From positions 6,095,501-6,159,500 of the forward strand of contig NC_009485.1 of assembly GCF_000015165.1 (NCBI RefSeq): DNA of 64,000 nt. Reading direction: 5' to 3'. This DNA is from Bradyrhizobium sp. BTAi1. Its GTDB lineage: Bacteria; Pseudomonadota; Alphaproteobacteria; Rhizobiales; Xanthobacteraceae. The notes beneath the pieces are model-generated. The model saw only the letters and a list, made by a program, of their open reading frames with translations. It ran no database searches and was not told the origin of the DNA. A program made the position numbers and the translations under genes. Shown in pieces: positions 8,720 to 16,701 of the stretch (position 1 is the first letter of the stretch; the number at the start of each line of letters is the position of its first letter).

Positions 8720-9277
8720 ATGCCACGCGATCGTCTACCCGCCGAGCTTGATCCTCCCCGTCTCGCCGCCGTCCTCTACGGGCCGGGCGACGATGCCGAT
8801 GTTCTGCTGGACGATTTCGCCCAGGGCCTCCTGCAGCGCGGCGTGCGGGTTGGCGGCATCGTCCAGCGCAATACGCGAAACGACGTCGGCCGAAAGAGCG
8901 GGATGGATGTGATCGACCTCGGCAATGGCGACACGATCTCGATCTGCCAGGATCTCGGCAGCGGATCGACAGCCTGCAAGCTGGACGCCGCAGGGCTTGC
9001 CGAAGCCGGCATGGCCGTTCACCGCGCCATCGCCGCGCATGCCGACCTCATCGTGATCAACAAATTCTCCAAGCAGGAGGCGTCCGGAAGCGGACTGCGC
9101 GGCGAGCTCGCCGATGCCATCACCTCCGGCATTCCGGTTCTGACTGCCGTGCCGCAGAAATGCATCGAGGACTGGCGGAGCTTTGCCGGCGAGTTCGGCA
9201 CGCTGCTGCCGCCGTCCCGATCCGCAATAGATGAATGGTGGCTCATGCTGAGCTCAAAGGCGGGCAGCGTTCGCTGA
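8720..9277 (+). CDS. DUF2478 family protein, molybdenum-locus associated
   Basis: 185-residue protein resembling the DUF2478 family often found next to molybdenum transport and nif genes; thought to be NTPase-like but uncharacterised. Visible features are an N-terminal LAAVLYGPGDDADVLLDDF, a GSTACKLD segment, the conserved DLIVINKFSKQEASGSGLR block and AITSGIPVLTAVP. The ATG at 8720 has GAGG about ten bases upstream. It is transcribed toward mop on the opposite strand. I infer a role in molybdenum handling from context only. Confidence 0.75.
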   Translation: MPRDRLPAELDPPRLAAVLYGPGDDADVLLDDFAQGLLQRGVRVGGIVQRNTRNDVGRKSGMDVIDLGNGDTISICQDLGSGSTACKLDAAGLAEAGMAVHRAIAAHADLIVINKFSKQEASGSGLRGELADAITSGIPVLTAVPQKCIEDWRSFAGEFGTLLPPSRSAIDEWWLMLSSKAGSVR

Positions 9278-9318
9278 ACGCCGTCTCGGCCACCCAACTC
9301 ATTTCCGCAAGCTTCATT

Positions 9319-9525
9319 CTATTTGCCGATCATCACGTCCGAGGACTTGATCACGGCCGACACACTGTCACCGACAGCGAGCCCAAGCTCCTCCACCGCC
9401 TCATTGGTGATGGCCGAGAAGACCGTCAATCCAGGGGCCAGCTCGACCTTGACATGAGCTGTCGTGGCTCCCTTGGCGACGGAGATGACTTTCCCCGGCA
9501 AGACGTTTCGTGCGCTCAGCTTCAC
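9319..9525 (-). CDS. mop: Mop, molybdate-binding molbindin
   Basis: Single Mop/TOBE-domain protein of 68 residues that binds molybdate as a hexamer and is thought to buffer cellular molybdenum. The whole protein is the domain: KLSARNVLPGKVISVAKGATTAHVKVEL then TNEAVEELGLAVGDSVSAVIKSSDVMIGK. It lies downstream of fixX on the same strand after a 146-base gap and converges with the DUF2478 gene. Length and sequence match classical molbindins. Confidence 0.92.
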   Translation of the reverse strand: MKLSARNVLPGKVISVAKGATTAHVKVELAPGLTVFSAITNEAVEELGLAVGDSVSAVIKSSDVMIGK

Positions 9526-9671
9526 GTGCTGCTCTCCTCATCCTCGGCAGCACCGTTGCTGCAGCCAGATGTCAGCACAGAGAGCGCCCGGACTCAATGA
9601 CCTATATCAACTTCGATACAGCACCTGCCGAGCGCTGATTGCCGAGAGCATCTGTCCGGTCCGGCCGGCTC

Positions 9672-9968
9672 TCAGCCGAACTTGAACAGCACGCCATAGC
9701 CGCCGCGCGGATAGCTCCATTCGATATCGCCGCTGGCCTCGCCGATGACGCGGCACGTGCCGCATTCGATGCAGCCATCAACCGTGATCTCGACCTGGCC
9801 CGAATCGTTCAGCTCATAGCAGCGCGCCGGACAGGCCTTGAGCAGCGCCTTCAGCTGCGGGCTCGGCGTGGTATGCGGACGGACCTTGATATGGGCCCGG
9901 CCGGGATCGACCTGATAGCGATTATAGAACAGCTTGTCTTCGACCCTGACAGCGACATCCGTGCTCAT
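9672..9968 (-). CDS. fixX: FixX ferredoxin-like protein
   Basis: Ferredoxin subunit of the FixABCX electron-bifurcating complex, passing low-potential electrons toward nitrogenase. The 98-residue protein has CPARCYEL and GCIECGTCRVIGEASGDIEWSYPRGG, the usual FixX cysteine spacing, and the C-terminal G-Y-G-V-x-F-K-F signature. It is the last gene of fixABCX, 42 bases after fixC. Confidence 0.95.
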   Translation of the reverse strand: MSTDVAVRVEDKLFYNRYQVDPGRAHIKVRPHTTPSPQLKALLKACPARCYELNDSGQVEITVDGCIECGTCRVIGEASGDIEWSYPRGGYGVLFKFG

Positions 9969-10010
9969 CTCTGATCTCCCTTGGCCCAGTTGTTTCGTTC
10001 ACTTCAGCTA

Positions 10011-11318
10011 TCAGCGCCACGCCCGCGCGAAGCGGAACGCGTCTCCGAACAGGCCTGTCCAGGACCTCGCGCTCACAAACGAACGCAGGGTGCTGCTCTC
10101 CTTCTCCTTCTTCGGCGTGCCGTCGACACGCACGAAGTTTTGCATCGCCTTCGAGACCAGCTGCGGATAGGTCAGGAAGAAATTCTGCGACTGGTTGTGC
10201 AGCAGCGCAGGCATGTCCTTGTATTTCTTCAGATCCTTGATGACGAAGGACTCCTCGAGCATCTTCTTGTAGAGCGCGAGGTTTTGCTTCGTCATTGGAT
10301 CGCGGCGCGATTTCACCTGGAAGATCGCCTCCGCCGCGATGCGACCCGAGGTCATCGCCAGGTTCGAGCCTTCGCGGTGGATGGCATTGTTGAGCTGGGC
10401 GGCGTCGCCGACCACGACCCAGCCATCGCCGCAGAGCTCCGGGATCGCGTTATAGCCGCCCTCGGGGATCAGATGCGCCGAATACTCCTTCACCTCCGAG
10501 CCTTCGATCAGCGGCGCGACCGACGGGTGCTTCTTGAAGTTCTCGAGCAGGCCGTAGGGCGTCTCGCCGGTCTTCTGGAAGTCGGAGACGAGGCAGCCGA
10601 TGCCGAGCGAGATGCACTCTTTGTTGGAGTAGATGAAGCCCATGCCGGTCATGCCGCGGGAGATGGTGCCAGCCGCCTCGATCACAGCGCCCTCATCGCC
10701 CTTCAGGTTGAAGCGCGCCTCGATCGTCTCGCGCGGCAGGAAGTGCATCTCCTTGACCGCCAGCGCAACATTCTCCGGCTTCGGCCGCTCGCGCAAGCCG
10801 GCACGGGTGCCGAGCAGGCCGTTGACGCCCTCGGCAAGCACCACCACGTCGGCGTGGATCTCACCATCGCGCCGGTCGGTCCTGACGCCGATGACCTTGC
10901 CATAGGCGTCCTGCGCCAGCTCGGTCACCGTGGTCTCGCAGAGCACGATCGCGCCCGCTTCCTTGACCTTCGACGAGAACCATTTGTCGAACTGCGCCCG
11001 GATGATGGTGTAGCGGTTCGGCTTCTCCTCGTTGAAGTCGTCCGACTTGTAATGCAGGCCGACATGCGACTTGTCGTCGAGCATCCAGAACCGCTGCTCG
11101 ACCAGATGCCGCTCCAGGGGCGCTTCCTCGCGGAAGTCCGGGATCAGCTTCTCCAGCATGTCGGCATAGAGAATCGCGCCCTGCACATTCTTCGAGCCGG
11201 AATATTCGCCGCGCTCAAGCTGCAGCACCTTCATGCCGCGCTGGGCCATGGTCAGCGCTGCTGCATTGCCCGCCATGCCGGCGCCCACGACGATCGCGTC
11301 GAAACGTTCCTCGATCAT
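10011..11318 (-). CDS. fixC: FixC, ETF:quinone oxidoreductase-like flavoprotein
   Basis: FAD-containing subunit of FixABCX, related to electron-transfer-flavoprotein:quinone oxidoreductase, membrane-associated and used for reduction of quinone while electrons are bifurcated to nitrogenase donors. The 435-residue protein opens with the dinucleotide-binding motif FDAIVVGAGMAGNAAAL and has VVVGDAAQLNNAIHREGSNLAMTSG near residue 310. Start at 11318 is chosen because GGGAGCAGGGCA precedes it and the protein then begins at the FAD fold; the longer reading overlaps fixB. It lies 22 bases after fixB. Confidence 0.95.
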   Translation of the reverse strand: MIEERFDAIVVGAGMAGNAAALTMAQRGMKVLQLERGEYSGSKNVQGAILYADMLEKLIPDFREEAPLERHLVEQRFWMLDDKSHVGLHYKSDDFNEEKPNRYTIIRAQFDKWFSSKVKEAGAIVLCETTVTELAQDAYGKVIGVRTDRRDGEIHADVVVLAEGVNGLLGTRAGLRERPKPENVALAVKEMHFLPRETIEARFNLKGDEGAVIEAAGTISRGMTGMGFIYSNKECISLGIGCLVSDFQKTGETPYGLLENFKKHPSVAPLIEGSEVKEYSAHLIPEGGYNAIPELCGDGWVVVGDAAQLNNAIHREGSNLAMTSGRIAAEAIFQVKSRRDPMTKQNLALYKKMLEESFVIKDLKKYKDMPALLHNQSQNFFLTYPQLVSKAMQNFVRVDGTPKKEKESSTLRSFVSARSWTGLFGDAFRFARAWR

Positions 11319-11340
11319 TGCCCTGCTCCCTCTCTGGTGC

Positions 11341-12447
11341 CTAGCTTGCGATACGGTCGCGTGAATGCGGCGATAGCCGCGCGCGGAATGCCTCGGTGAG
11401 CGCCGGCAGCAGCCGGATCGCGTCGGTGACGATGCCGACATGCGCGAAGTCGAAGATCGGCGCGTTCTTGTCGGTGTTGATGGCGACGATCAGGTCGGCG
11501 CCCTCGACGCCCACCCGATGCTGGATGGCGCCGGAGATGCCGGCGGCGATGTAGAGCTTGGGACGGATGGTCTTGCCGGTCTGGCCGATCTGGCGGTCCG
11601 AGGTGACCCAGCCCTTCTGCACCAGCGGCCGCGAGCAGCCGAACTCGGCGCCGAGCACCGCCGCCAGTCCCTTGACCAGTTGGAAATTCTCCGGCGAGCC
11701 CAAGCCCAGACCGCCGGCGACGACGACATCGGCATAAGCGAGGTTGGACTTGGCGGAGTCGCGATCCGGAATGAAGGACAGCACCTTGGTGACGATGTCC
11801 TCCTCGACGAGGCCGAGCTTGTGCTCGATGATCCGGGTCGCGGGCTTTTCCACGCGGTCGGGCATCGGCATCACCCGCGGACGCACGGTCGCCATCTGCG
11901 GCCGGTAGTTCAGCGTATAGATGGTGCACAGTAGCGAGCCGCCGAAGGTCGGCCGCGTCGCCGCCAGCGAGCCGTCGGCGTCGACGTCCAGCTCGGTGCA
12001 GTCGGCGGTCAGACCCGTGAGCAGCGTGGTCGCCACGGAGCCTGCGAGGTCACGGCCGAGCGTGGTCGCTCCGAGCAGCAGGATCTCCGGCTTGAAGGTG
12101 TTGACGGTGTCGGTCAGCGCCTTGGTGTAGGCCTCGTTGCGATAATCGCCGAGAACCTCGTCGGCAACGATATAGGCGAGATCAGCGCCGTAGCAGAACG
12201 ATTCCGCGGCAGCGTGCTGGACGGCTTCACCGGGCGGTCCGATCACGACGGCTGCAAGGTCGACCTTCAGCTTGTCCGCGAGCTTGCGGCCGGCGCCCAT
12301 CAGTTCCCAGGACACGGGGTGAACCTGTCCGCGCTCCTGCTCGATGAACACCCAGACGTGCTTGTAGGCTTTGAAATGCTCCGGCAGCTCCTTCTTGGTC
12401 GCGGCGCGACCGGCTGCGGCAGGCGGTGCTTTGGTGGGTTCGCTCAT
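11341..12447 (-). CDS. fixB: FixB, electron transfer flavoprotein alpha subunit
   Basis: Alpha subunit of the Fix electron transfer flavoprotein, binding FAD and pairing with FixA. The 368-residue protein has an N-terminal ETF domain (YKHVWVFIEQERG onward) and the ETF-alpha FAD signature near the C-terminus (LYIAAGISGAIQHRVGVEGADLIVAINTD). It has a 25-residue Pro/Ala-rich start, common in nif-type FixB. It is between fixA and fixC in the operon. Confidence 0.95.
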   Translation of the reverse strand: MSEPTKAPPAAAGRAATKKELPEHFKAYKHVWVFIEQERGQVHPVSWELMGAGRKLADKLKVDLAAVVIGPPGEAVQHAAAESFCYGADLAYIVADEVLGDYRNEAYTKALTDTVNTFKPEILLLGATTLGRDLAGSVATTLLTGLTADCTELDVDADGSLAATRPTFGGSLLCTIYTLNYRPQMATVRPRVMPMPDRVEKPATRIIEHKLGLVEEDIVTKVLSFIPDRDSAKSNLAYADVVVAGGLGLGSPENFQLVKGLAAVLGAEFGCSRPLVQKGWVTSDRQIGQTGKTIRPKLYIAAGISGAIQHRVGVEGADLIVAINTDKNAPIFDFAHVGIVTDAIRLLPALTEAFRARLSPHSRDRIAS

Positions 12448-12499
12448 GGTCGTCGTCCCGTTGAAGCTCGATGTCCGAAACCGAAGTCAGATGGCAAAG

Positions 12500-13345
12500 T
12501 CAGAAGCCGTGCGCCGACGAAATCAGCTCGGCCTCGAGCTTCGGCTGACGCTTGAACAGCTCTTCGATCAGCGCCTCCGCCGGCGGTCGATTGGCGAAAT
12601 CGACGATGGTCGCCTTCTCGGCCCGGGCCGACGGCGCGAACACGCGCTTCACGATGGTCGGCGAGCCCTTCAGGCCGCACTTCGAGATGTCCTCGACCCC
12701 CGCGTCCTTGGCGCTCCAGGTCACGATCTGCGCGCGCGCGGCGCGCAACGCATCGGCCATGGCGCCGCGGCGGATCTCATTGGTCGCCTCAAGCATCGTC
12801 ACCAGGCATGGCAGCTTGGTCTTGAGCACCTGGACGCCGCCTTCCGAACGGCGCTCGGCCTCGATGGTCCGCGCGACCGGGTCGACCTCGTTGATCTTCG
12901 CCACATAGGTCAGCTGCAGCAGGCCGAGCCGCTTGGCGATGCCGGGACCGACCTGGGCGGTATCGCCGTCGATGGTCTGCTTACCGGTGAACACGATATC
13001 CGGCGCGCCGAAGGTCTCGCTGATCTTTCGAATGGCGGTCGCCAGCGCGTAGGTCGTGGCCAGCGTGTCGGCGCCGGCAAAGAAGCGGTCCGTGAGCAGC
13101 ACGGCACGATCGGCGCCGTAGGTCAGCGCGCGGCGCAGCGAGTCCTCGGCTGATGGCGGTCCCATGGTCAGCACCGTCACTTCGCCGCCGAACTTGTCAC
13201 GCAGCTGCAGCGCCGCTTCGAGCGCAAACAGGTCGTAGGGATTGATGATGGTCGGCACACCCTGACGCATGATGGTGTTGGTGACCGGATGAACACGGAT
13301 CTGCGCGGAGTCCGGGACCTGCTTGATGCAGACGACGATATGCAT
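12500..13345 (-). CDS. fixA: FixA, electron transfer flavoprotein beta subunit
   Basis: Beta subunit of the FixAB electron transfer flavoprotein; takes electrons from NADH in the bifurcating FixABCX complex. The 281-residue protein starts MHIVVCIKQVPD and carries the ETF-beta signature around residues 150-175 (AKRLGLLQLTYVAKI followed by EAERRSEGG). The ATG has CCGGAG eight bases upstream. A sigma54 promoter sits about 40-50 bases upstream, so this is the first gene of fixABCX. Confidence 0.96.
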   Translation of the reverse strand: MHIVVCIKQVPDSAQIRVHPVTNTIMRQGVPTIINPYDLFALEAALQLRDKFGGEVTVLTMGPPSAEDSLRRALTYGADRAVLLTDRFFAGADTLATTYALATAIRKISETFGAPDIVFTGKQTIDGDTAQVGPGIAKRLGLLQLTYVAKINEVDPVARTIEAERRSEGGVQVLKTKLPCLVTMLEATNEIRRGAMADALRAARAQIVTWSAKDAGVEDISKCGLKGSPTIVKRVFAPSARAEKATIVDFANRPPAEALIEELFKRQPKLEAELISSAHGF

Positions 13346-13380
13346 GCGATCACTCCGGTATGTGGGCCTGCGATGAGGAC

Positions 13381-13396
13381 AGCAATTGTCGTACCA
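13381..13396 (-). promoter_or_regulatory. Sigma54 promoter of fixABCX
   Basis: On the minus strand: TGGTACGACAATTGCT, GG and GC ten bases apart, with seven-base core TGGTACG close to TGGCACG. Expected start near 13370, about 25 bases before fixA. Confidence 0.8.
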
Positions 13397-13500
13397 GTTT
13401 TCGTCACAGCGAATATCGAGCCAGATTCAACAGCTTGGCGCATAGACCTGAGTTGTTGCTCAGAATTGGCGCGGAGGTCCGACACGTCGCAAGCAACACG

Positions 13501-13516
13501 CGTCGGGAATGCGACA
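13501..13516 (-). promoter_or_regulatory. NifA site-like sequence upstream of fixA
   Basis: Plus-strand CGTCGGGAATGCGACA, one base short of TGT-N10-ACA but with the GTCG/CGACA ends seen in the other sites. It is about 105 bases upstream of the fixA -24 element, the usual NifA distance. Confidence 0.45.
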
Positions 13517-13549
13517 GGAGCTGAACAGCATGTCGATTGCCGTCAAAGC

Positions 13550-13582
13550 AGAGGCGCCGCCAGTTGAACTGGCGGCGCCTCT
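13550..13582 (-). terminator. Strong hairpin after nifW
   Basis: Perfect inverted repeat AGAGGCGCCGCCAG / CTGGCGGCGCCTCT around TTGAA. It lies just beyond the nifW stop on the minus strand and separates the nifV-cysE-nifW unit from fixABCX. Only a short T run follows, so the termination role is likely but not certain. Confidence 0.6.
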
Positions 13583-13605
13583 GGATGCACTGATGAGTTC
13601 GTCTG

Positions 13606-13944
13606 TTACTTGAGCGTGGTCAGTGACACGAAGGGCTTGGGCGCCGGCTTCGGCGGCGCGACGGCTTCCTTGAGCACCTTGAAGACACGCTGATCGAGCG
13701 GCGACGAGACGACAAAGTCCTGATAGGCCTGCTCCAGGAACGATTTGCAGCGCGAGGAAATCTCCTCGTTGGAGACGTCCGAGAAATCCTCGCTGACGAG
13801 ATATTGGCCCATTCGCCTCAGAATGTGCAGCCGGCAGACGTTCAGCACCTTGGGATCATAGTCGACGTTCAGCAGCTTGAAGAACTCTTCCGCTGCCGAG
13901 GTCTTCTTCAGCTCGTCGAGAACGTTCGGTGTTGCCGCGGTCAT
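13606..13944 (-). CDS. nifW: NifW, nitrogenase-stabilising protein
   Basis: NifW protects the MoFe protein from oxygen damage and helps its maturation. The 112-residue protein matches the family in length and in its blocks DELKKTSAAEEFFKLLNVDYDPKVLNVCRLHILRRMGQYL and FLEQAYQDFV. Its start codon overlaps the stop of the cysE-type gene (ATGA), so it is translationally coupled; GGAGCAAAACG lies upstream. A hairpin follows the gene. Confidence 0.95.
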   Translation of the reverse strand: MTAATPNVLDELKKTSAAEEFFKLLNVDYDPKVLNVCRLHILRRMGQYLVSEDFSDVSNEEISSRCKSFLEQAYQDFVVSSPLDQRVFKVLKEAVAPPKPAPKPFVSLTTLK

Positions 13945-14732
13945 CGTTTTGCTCCTTGGGTCAGAATCGGGTCAACCTCGCATCCGTTGATCGGCGCCGG
14001 CGGCGGCGGCCCCTGGCGCACCTTTTGCCGGACATGCGCGAGCTGCGCCTCGAGGAACTCGATCCGGTCCAGCATCACCGACAGCGCCTCGCCAACCGGA
14101 TCGGGCATCAGATGGTGATCGAGATCGATGCGGCCGACGGTGCGGCGGTGGGTGAACTCGGGGCGCACCACCTTGGCCGGGATGCCGACCACGGTGACAT
14201 CCGGCGGCGTGCTCTGGATGACGACAGAATTCGCGCCGACGCGGGTGCGCGGTCCGATCGTGATCGGTCCGAGGATCTTGGCACCGGCCCCGACGACGAC
14301 ACCGTTCTCCAATGTCGGATGCCGCTTGCCCGGCGACCACGAGGTGCCGCCCAATGTCACACCGTGATACAGTGTGACGTCGTCGCCGACCTCGGCCGTC
14401 TCGCCGATCACGACGCAGGCGCCGTGGTCGATGAAGAAGCGGCGGCCGATCTCTGCGCCCGGGTGAATGTCGACATTGGAGAGGAAGCGTCCGAGCCAGG
14501 ACAACAGACGCGCCGGGAAGCGCCAGCCATGGATCCACAGCCGGTGGGCGAGACGATGCCAGATCAGCGCGTGGATGCCGGGATAGGTCAGCAAGGTCTC
14601 GATCTCGCTGCGCGCCGCGGGATCGCGCGAGCGGACGCAGCCGATGTCCTCACGGATCAATTGGAGCAGCGACGGCGGGCGCATATCGGCTGCGACGGGC
14701 TTGGCAATCGGCGTGTCGACGATGTCGCTCAT
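13941..14732 (-). CDS. cysE: Serine O-acetyltransferase, nif-cluster type (CysE/NifP)
   Basis: Makes O-acetylserine from serine and acetyl-CoA, boosting cysteine supply for NifS and Fe-S cluster synthesis; the nif-linked paralogue is called NifP in Azotobacter. The 263-residue protein has the N-terminal helical domain (LIREDIGCVRSRDPAA) and the left-handed beta-helix with DIHPGAEIG, FIDHGACVVIGETAEVGD, LYHGVTLGG and a C-terminal GANSVV repeat. It sits between nifV (two bases upstream) and nifW (overlap), so the three form one operon. Confidence 0.92.
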   Translation of the reverse strand: MSDIVDTPIAKPVAADMRPPSLLQLIREDIGCVRSRDPAARSEIETLLTYPGIHALIWHRLAHRLWIHGWRFPARLLSWLGRFLSNVDIHPGAEIGRRFFIDHGACVVIGETAEVGDDVTLYHGVTLGGTSWSPGKRHPTLENGVVVGAGAKILGPITIGPRTRVGANSVVIQSTPPDVTVVGIPAKVVRPEFTHRRTVGRIDLDHHLMPDPVGEALSVMLDRIEFLEAQLAHVRQKVRQGPPPPAPINGCEVDPILTQGAKR

Positions 14733-14734
14733 GA

Positions 14735-15958
14735 TCAGGCAAAGCTCGCTAGCGGGTGATCGCAGACTTCGCGCCAGATGGCGGCGACGGCTTCCTTCGG
14801 CACCGGACCCTTGTGCACGACCGCATGCTTGCGCACGCGGGCCAGGATCCGCTGGGCCTGGTCGGCGCTCACCGGCAGGCGCAGATCCGACAGCAGCGAG
14901 GTGATCGCCGACAGGCCGGAATGCTTGCCGATCACAATTCGGTTGGAGCGGCCGAACAGCATCGGATCGAGCGCCTGGTAGGTCCGCTGATCCTTCAGCA
15001 GGCCATCAACGTGAATGCCGGATTCGTGGGTGAAGACGTGCTCGCCGACGATCGCCTTGTTGAGCGGAATGGCACGCGCCGCGGCGGCTGCGACTACATT
15101 GGCGACACGATCGAGCTCAGCCAGCACGATCCCGGTCTCGCGCCGGTAAAGCTGGCGCAGGGCGACGGCGACTTCCTCCAGCGGTGCGTTCCCGGCGCGC
15201 TCGCCGAGGCCGATCACGGTGACCGATGCATGCGTCGCGCCGGCCTTGACCGCGGCCAGCGTGTTGGCGGTGGCGAGGCCGAGATCGTCATGACCGTGAA
15301 ACTCGATCTCCAGATCCGTGGTCGCGCGCAGGGCATTGACCAGCGCAAACGTCGCGTCGGGATCAAGCACGCTCAGCGTATCGGCGACACGGAAGCGTCG
15401 CGCTCCGAGCGCCTTGGCGGTGGCGATGACCTCTGCCAGGAAGCCGACATCGGCGCGCGACGAATCCTCGCCGCCGACGGCCACATCCAGTCCGCGCTGG
15501 CGCGCGTAAGTAACGACGCGCTTGAGCAGTTCCAGCGCAGCACTGCGGTCGCCGCCGAGCTTGGCGGCGATCTGCACGTCCGATGTCGGGATGGAGACAT
15601 TCACCATCGACACACCAGCCGCGATCGCGGCATCGACATCCGCCTCGCGCATCCGGCACCAGCCGATGATGGTTGCCGGCAGACGGGCGTCGACGATCGC
15701 GCGGATCGCGGCGATCTCGTCGGCCCCCATCGCCGGCGTGCCCGCCTCGATCTCCGGAACGCCGGCCCGCGCCAGGGCGCGGGCGATCGCGACCTTCTCC
15801 GCGAGCGCGAAGGCGACACCGGGCGCCTGCTCGCCATCGCGGAGCGTGGTGTCGTTCAGGATGACCCGGGGCATCGGGCTCCGAGAGACCGTACTCCCTT
15901 CGGGTGAGCGGGCATCTTGGGCATTCCTGGGCCCGCGCGGTCCGAAGACGTCAGGCAT
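14735..15958 (-). CDS. nifV: NifV, homocitrate synthase
   Basis: Condenses acetyl-CoA and 2-oxoglutarate to homocitrate, the organic ligand of FeMo-cofactor. The protein has the alpha-isopropylmalate/homocitrate synthase signatures LNDTTLRDGEQAPGV and FHGHDDLGLATANTLAAVKAGA, with the metal-binding HxH region. Two starts are possible: 15958 (GGAGCAAGTGA upstream, 407 residues) or 15874 (GGAG eight bases upstream, 379 residues, closer to usual NifV length). Presence of nifV suits diazotrophy outside the plant; many nodule rhizobia lack it and rely on plant homocitrate. A sigma54 promoter lies upstream. Confidence 0.95.
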   Translation of the reverse strand: MPDVFGPRGPRNAQDARSPEGSTVSRSPMPRVILNDTTLRDGEQAPGVAFALAEKVAIARALARAGVPEIEAGTPAMGADEIAAIRAIVDARLPATIIGWCRMREADVDAAIAAGVSMVNVSIPTSDVQIAAKLGGDRSAALELLKRVVTYARQRGLDVAVGGEDSSRADVGFLAEVIATAKALGARRFRVADTLSVLDPDATFALVNALRATTDLEIEFHGHDDLGLATANTLAAVKAGATHASVTVIGLGERAGNAPLEEVAVALRQLYRRETGIVLAELDRVANVVAAAAARAIPLNKAIVGEHVFTHESGIHVDGLLKDQRTYQALDPMLFGRSNRIVIGKHSGLSAITSLLSDLRLPVSADQAQRILARVRKHAVVHKGPVPKEAVAAIWREVCDHPLASFA

Positions 15959-16028
15959 TCACTTGCTCCGTCGCAACCTGTGACGGCCGCCAGAAGCATG
16001 ACGCTCGATCGCGGCCCACAGGCTCCTC

Positions 16029-16044
16029 AGCAACCGCCATGCCA
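16029..16044 (-). promoter_or_regulatory. Sigma54 promoter of nifV-cysE-nifW
   Basis: Minus strand: TGGCATGGCGGTTGCT, GG-N10-GC exact, with the TGGCATG/TTGCT cores. The expected start is near 16018, about 60 bases before nifV. Confidence 0.82.
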
Positions 16045-16101
16045 CCGCCGGACCTGGCCTCAATCGGTTGAAGATGTGATGTTTTTCGTCGCCGACCGCA
16101 T

Positions 16102-16117
16102 TGTCGGATTCGTAACA
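16102..16117 (-). promoter_or_regulatory. NifA upstream activating sequence for nifV
   Basis: TGTCGGATTCGTAACA, a perfect TGT-N10-ACA, about 60-75 bases upstream of the nifV -24 element. Confidence 0.65.
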
Positions 16118-16189
16118 GGGTCGGAAATCCAACGTCAGGGATGGCCGGCGGTGCGCGCAGCCTCGCAGCCGTGGCGGCCGGCCGCGGTG

Positions 16190-16684
16190 TCAGGCGTGCC
16201 GCCTGCGGCGCAGGTGAATGATGACGTCGATCCGCTCCATGCCATAGCCTGGCAGCGGCTCGGGCAGTTGATCGAACGCGACATGTTCGGGGACGTCGAC
16301 GAGCACGCCTTCGTCCTCATAGAAGAAATGCGGATGCACCGTGGTGTTGGTGTCGAAGAACGACCGGGAGCCATCGACACCGATCTGCCGCAACAGCCCG
16401 AGCTCGACGAACTGATTGAGCGTGTTGTAGATGGTCGCCTGCGAGATCTTCATGCCGCTCGCCACGGCGGCGGCATAGAGCGCGTCGGCCGTGATGTGAC
16501 AATCGCCATTGCCGAACAGAATCCGGCTCAGCTGCTGGCGCTGCTGCGTCGGCCGCAGCCCGGCCTTTCGCAAGGTGTCCTCGCAACGGCGCACCAGCGT
16601 CTCGCCCGCCTCGCAGGTGTCAGCCGCGGGGCACAGGCCGCCGTCACGGTTGCACGGGGATCCAAGCTGGGCGTCCAACAACAT
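16190..16684 (-). CDS. Fur-superfamily regulator, Irr-like paralogue
   Basis: 164-residue Fur-family regulator most like Irr, the haem/iron-responsive regulator of Bradyrhizobium. Shared blocks with Irr are AGLRPTQQRQQLSRILFG, HITADALYAAA, SQATIYNTLNQF, GLLRQIGVDGSRSFFDTN and GMERIDVIIHLRRR. At the N-terminus is GLCPAADTC (Cys18-Pro19), reminiscent of the Cys-Pro haem motif of Irr, and HPHFFYED stands where Irr has HHHHFY. Start: the ATG at 16684 gives a usual Irr length; a GTG at 16705 would overlap the nifQ stop. It follows nifQ directly, so it is likely part of the nifH1-nifQ unit. Ligand and targets are unknown. Confidence 0.85.
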   Translation of the reverse strand: MLLDAQLGSPCNRDGGLCPAADTCEAGETLVRRCEDTLRKAGLRPTQQRQQLSRILFGNGDCHITADALYAAAVASGMKISQATIYNTLNQFVELGLLRQIGVDGSRSFFDTNTTVHPHFFYEDEGVLVDVPEHVAFDQLPEPLPGYGMERIDVIIHLRRRRHA

Positions 16685-16701
16685 CGTTGCAATCCTCGAA
16701 C

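Noticed and set aside
9597..9610. ATGAC-CTAT-ATCAA, resembling an FNR/FixK box near mop
   Set aside because: One half-site has two mismatches and its distance to a promoter is unknown; too weak to call.
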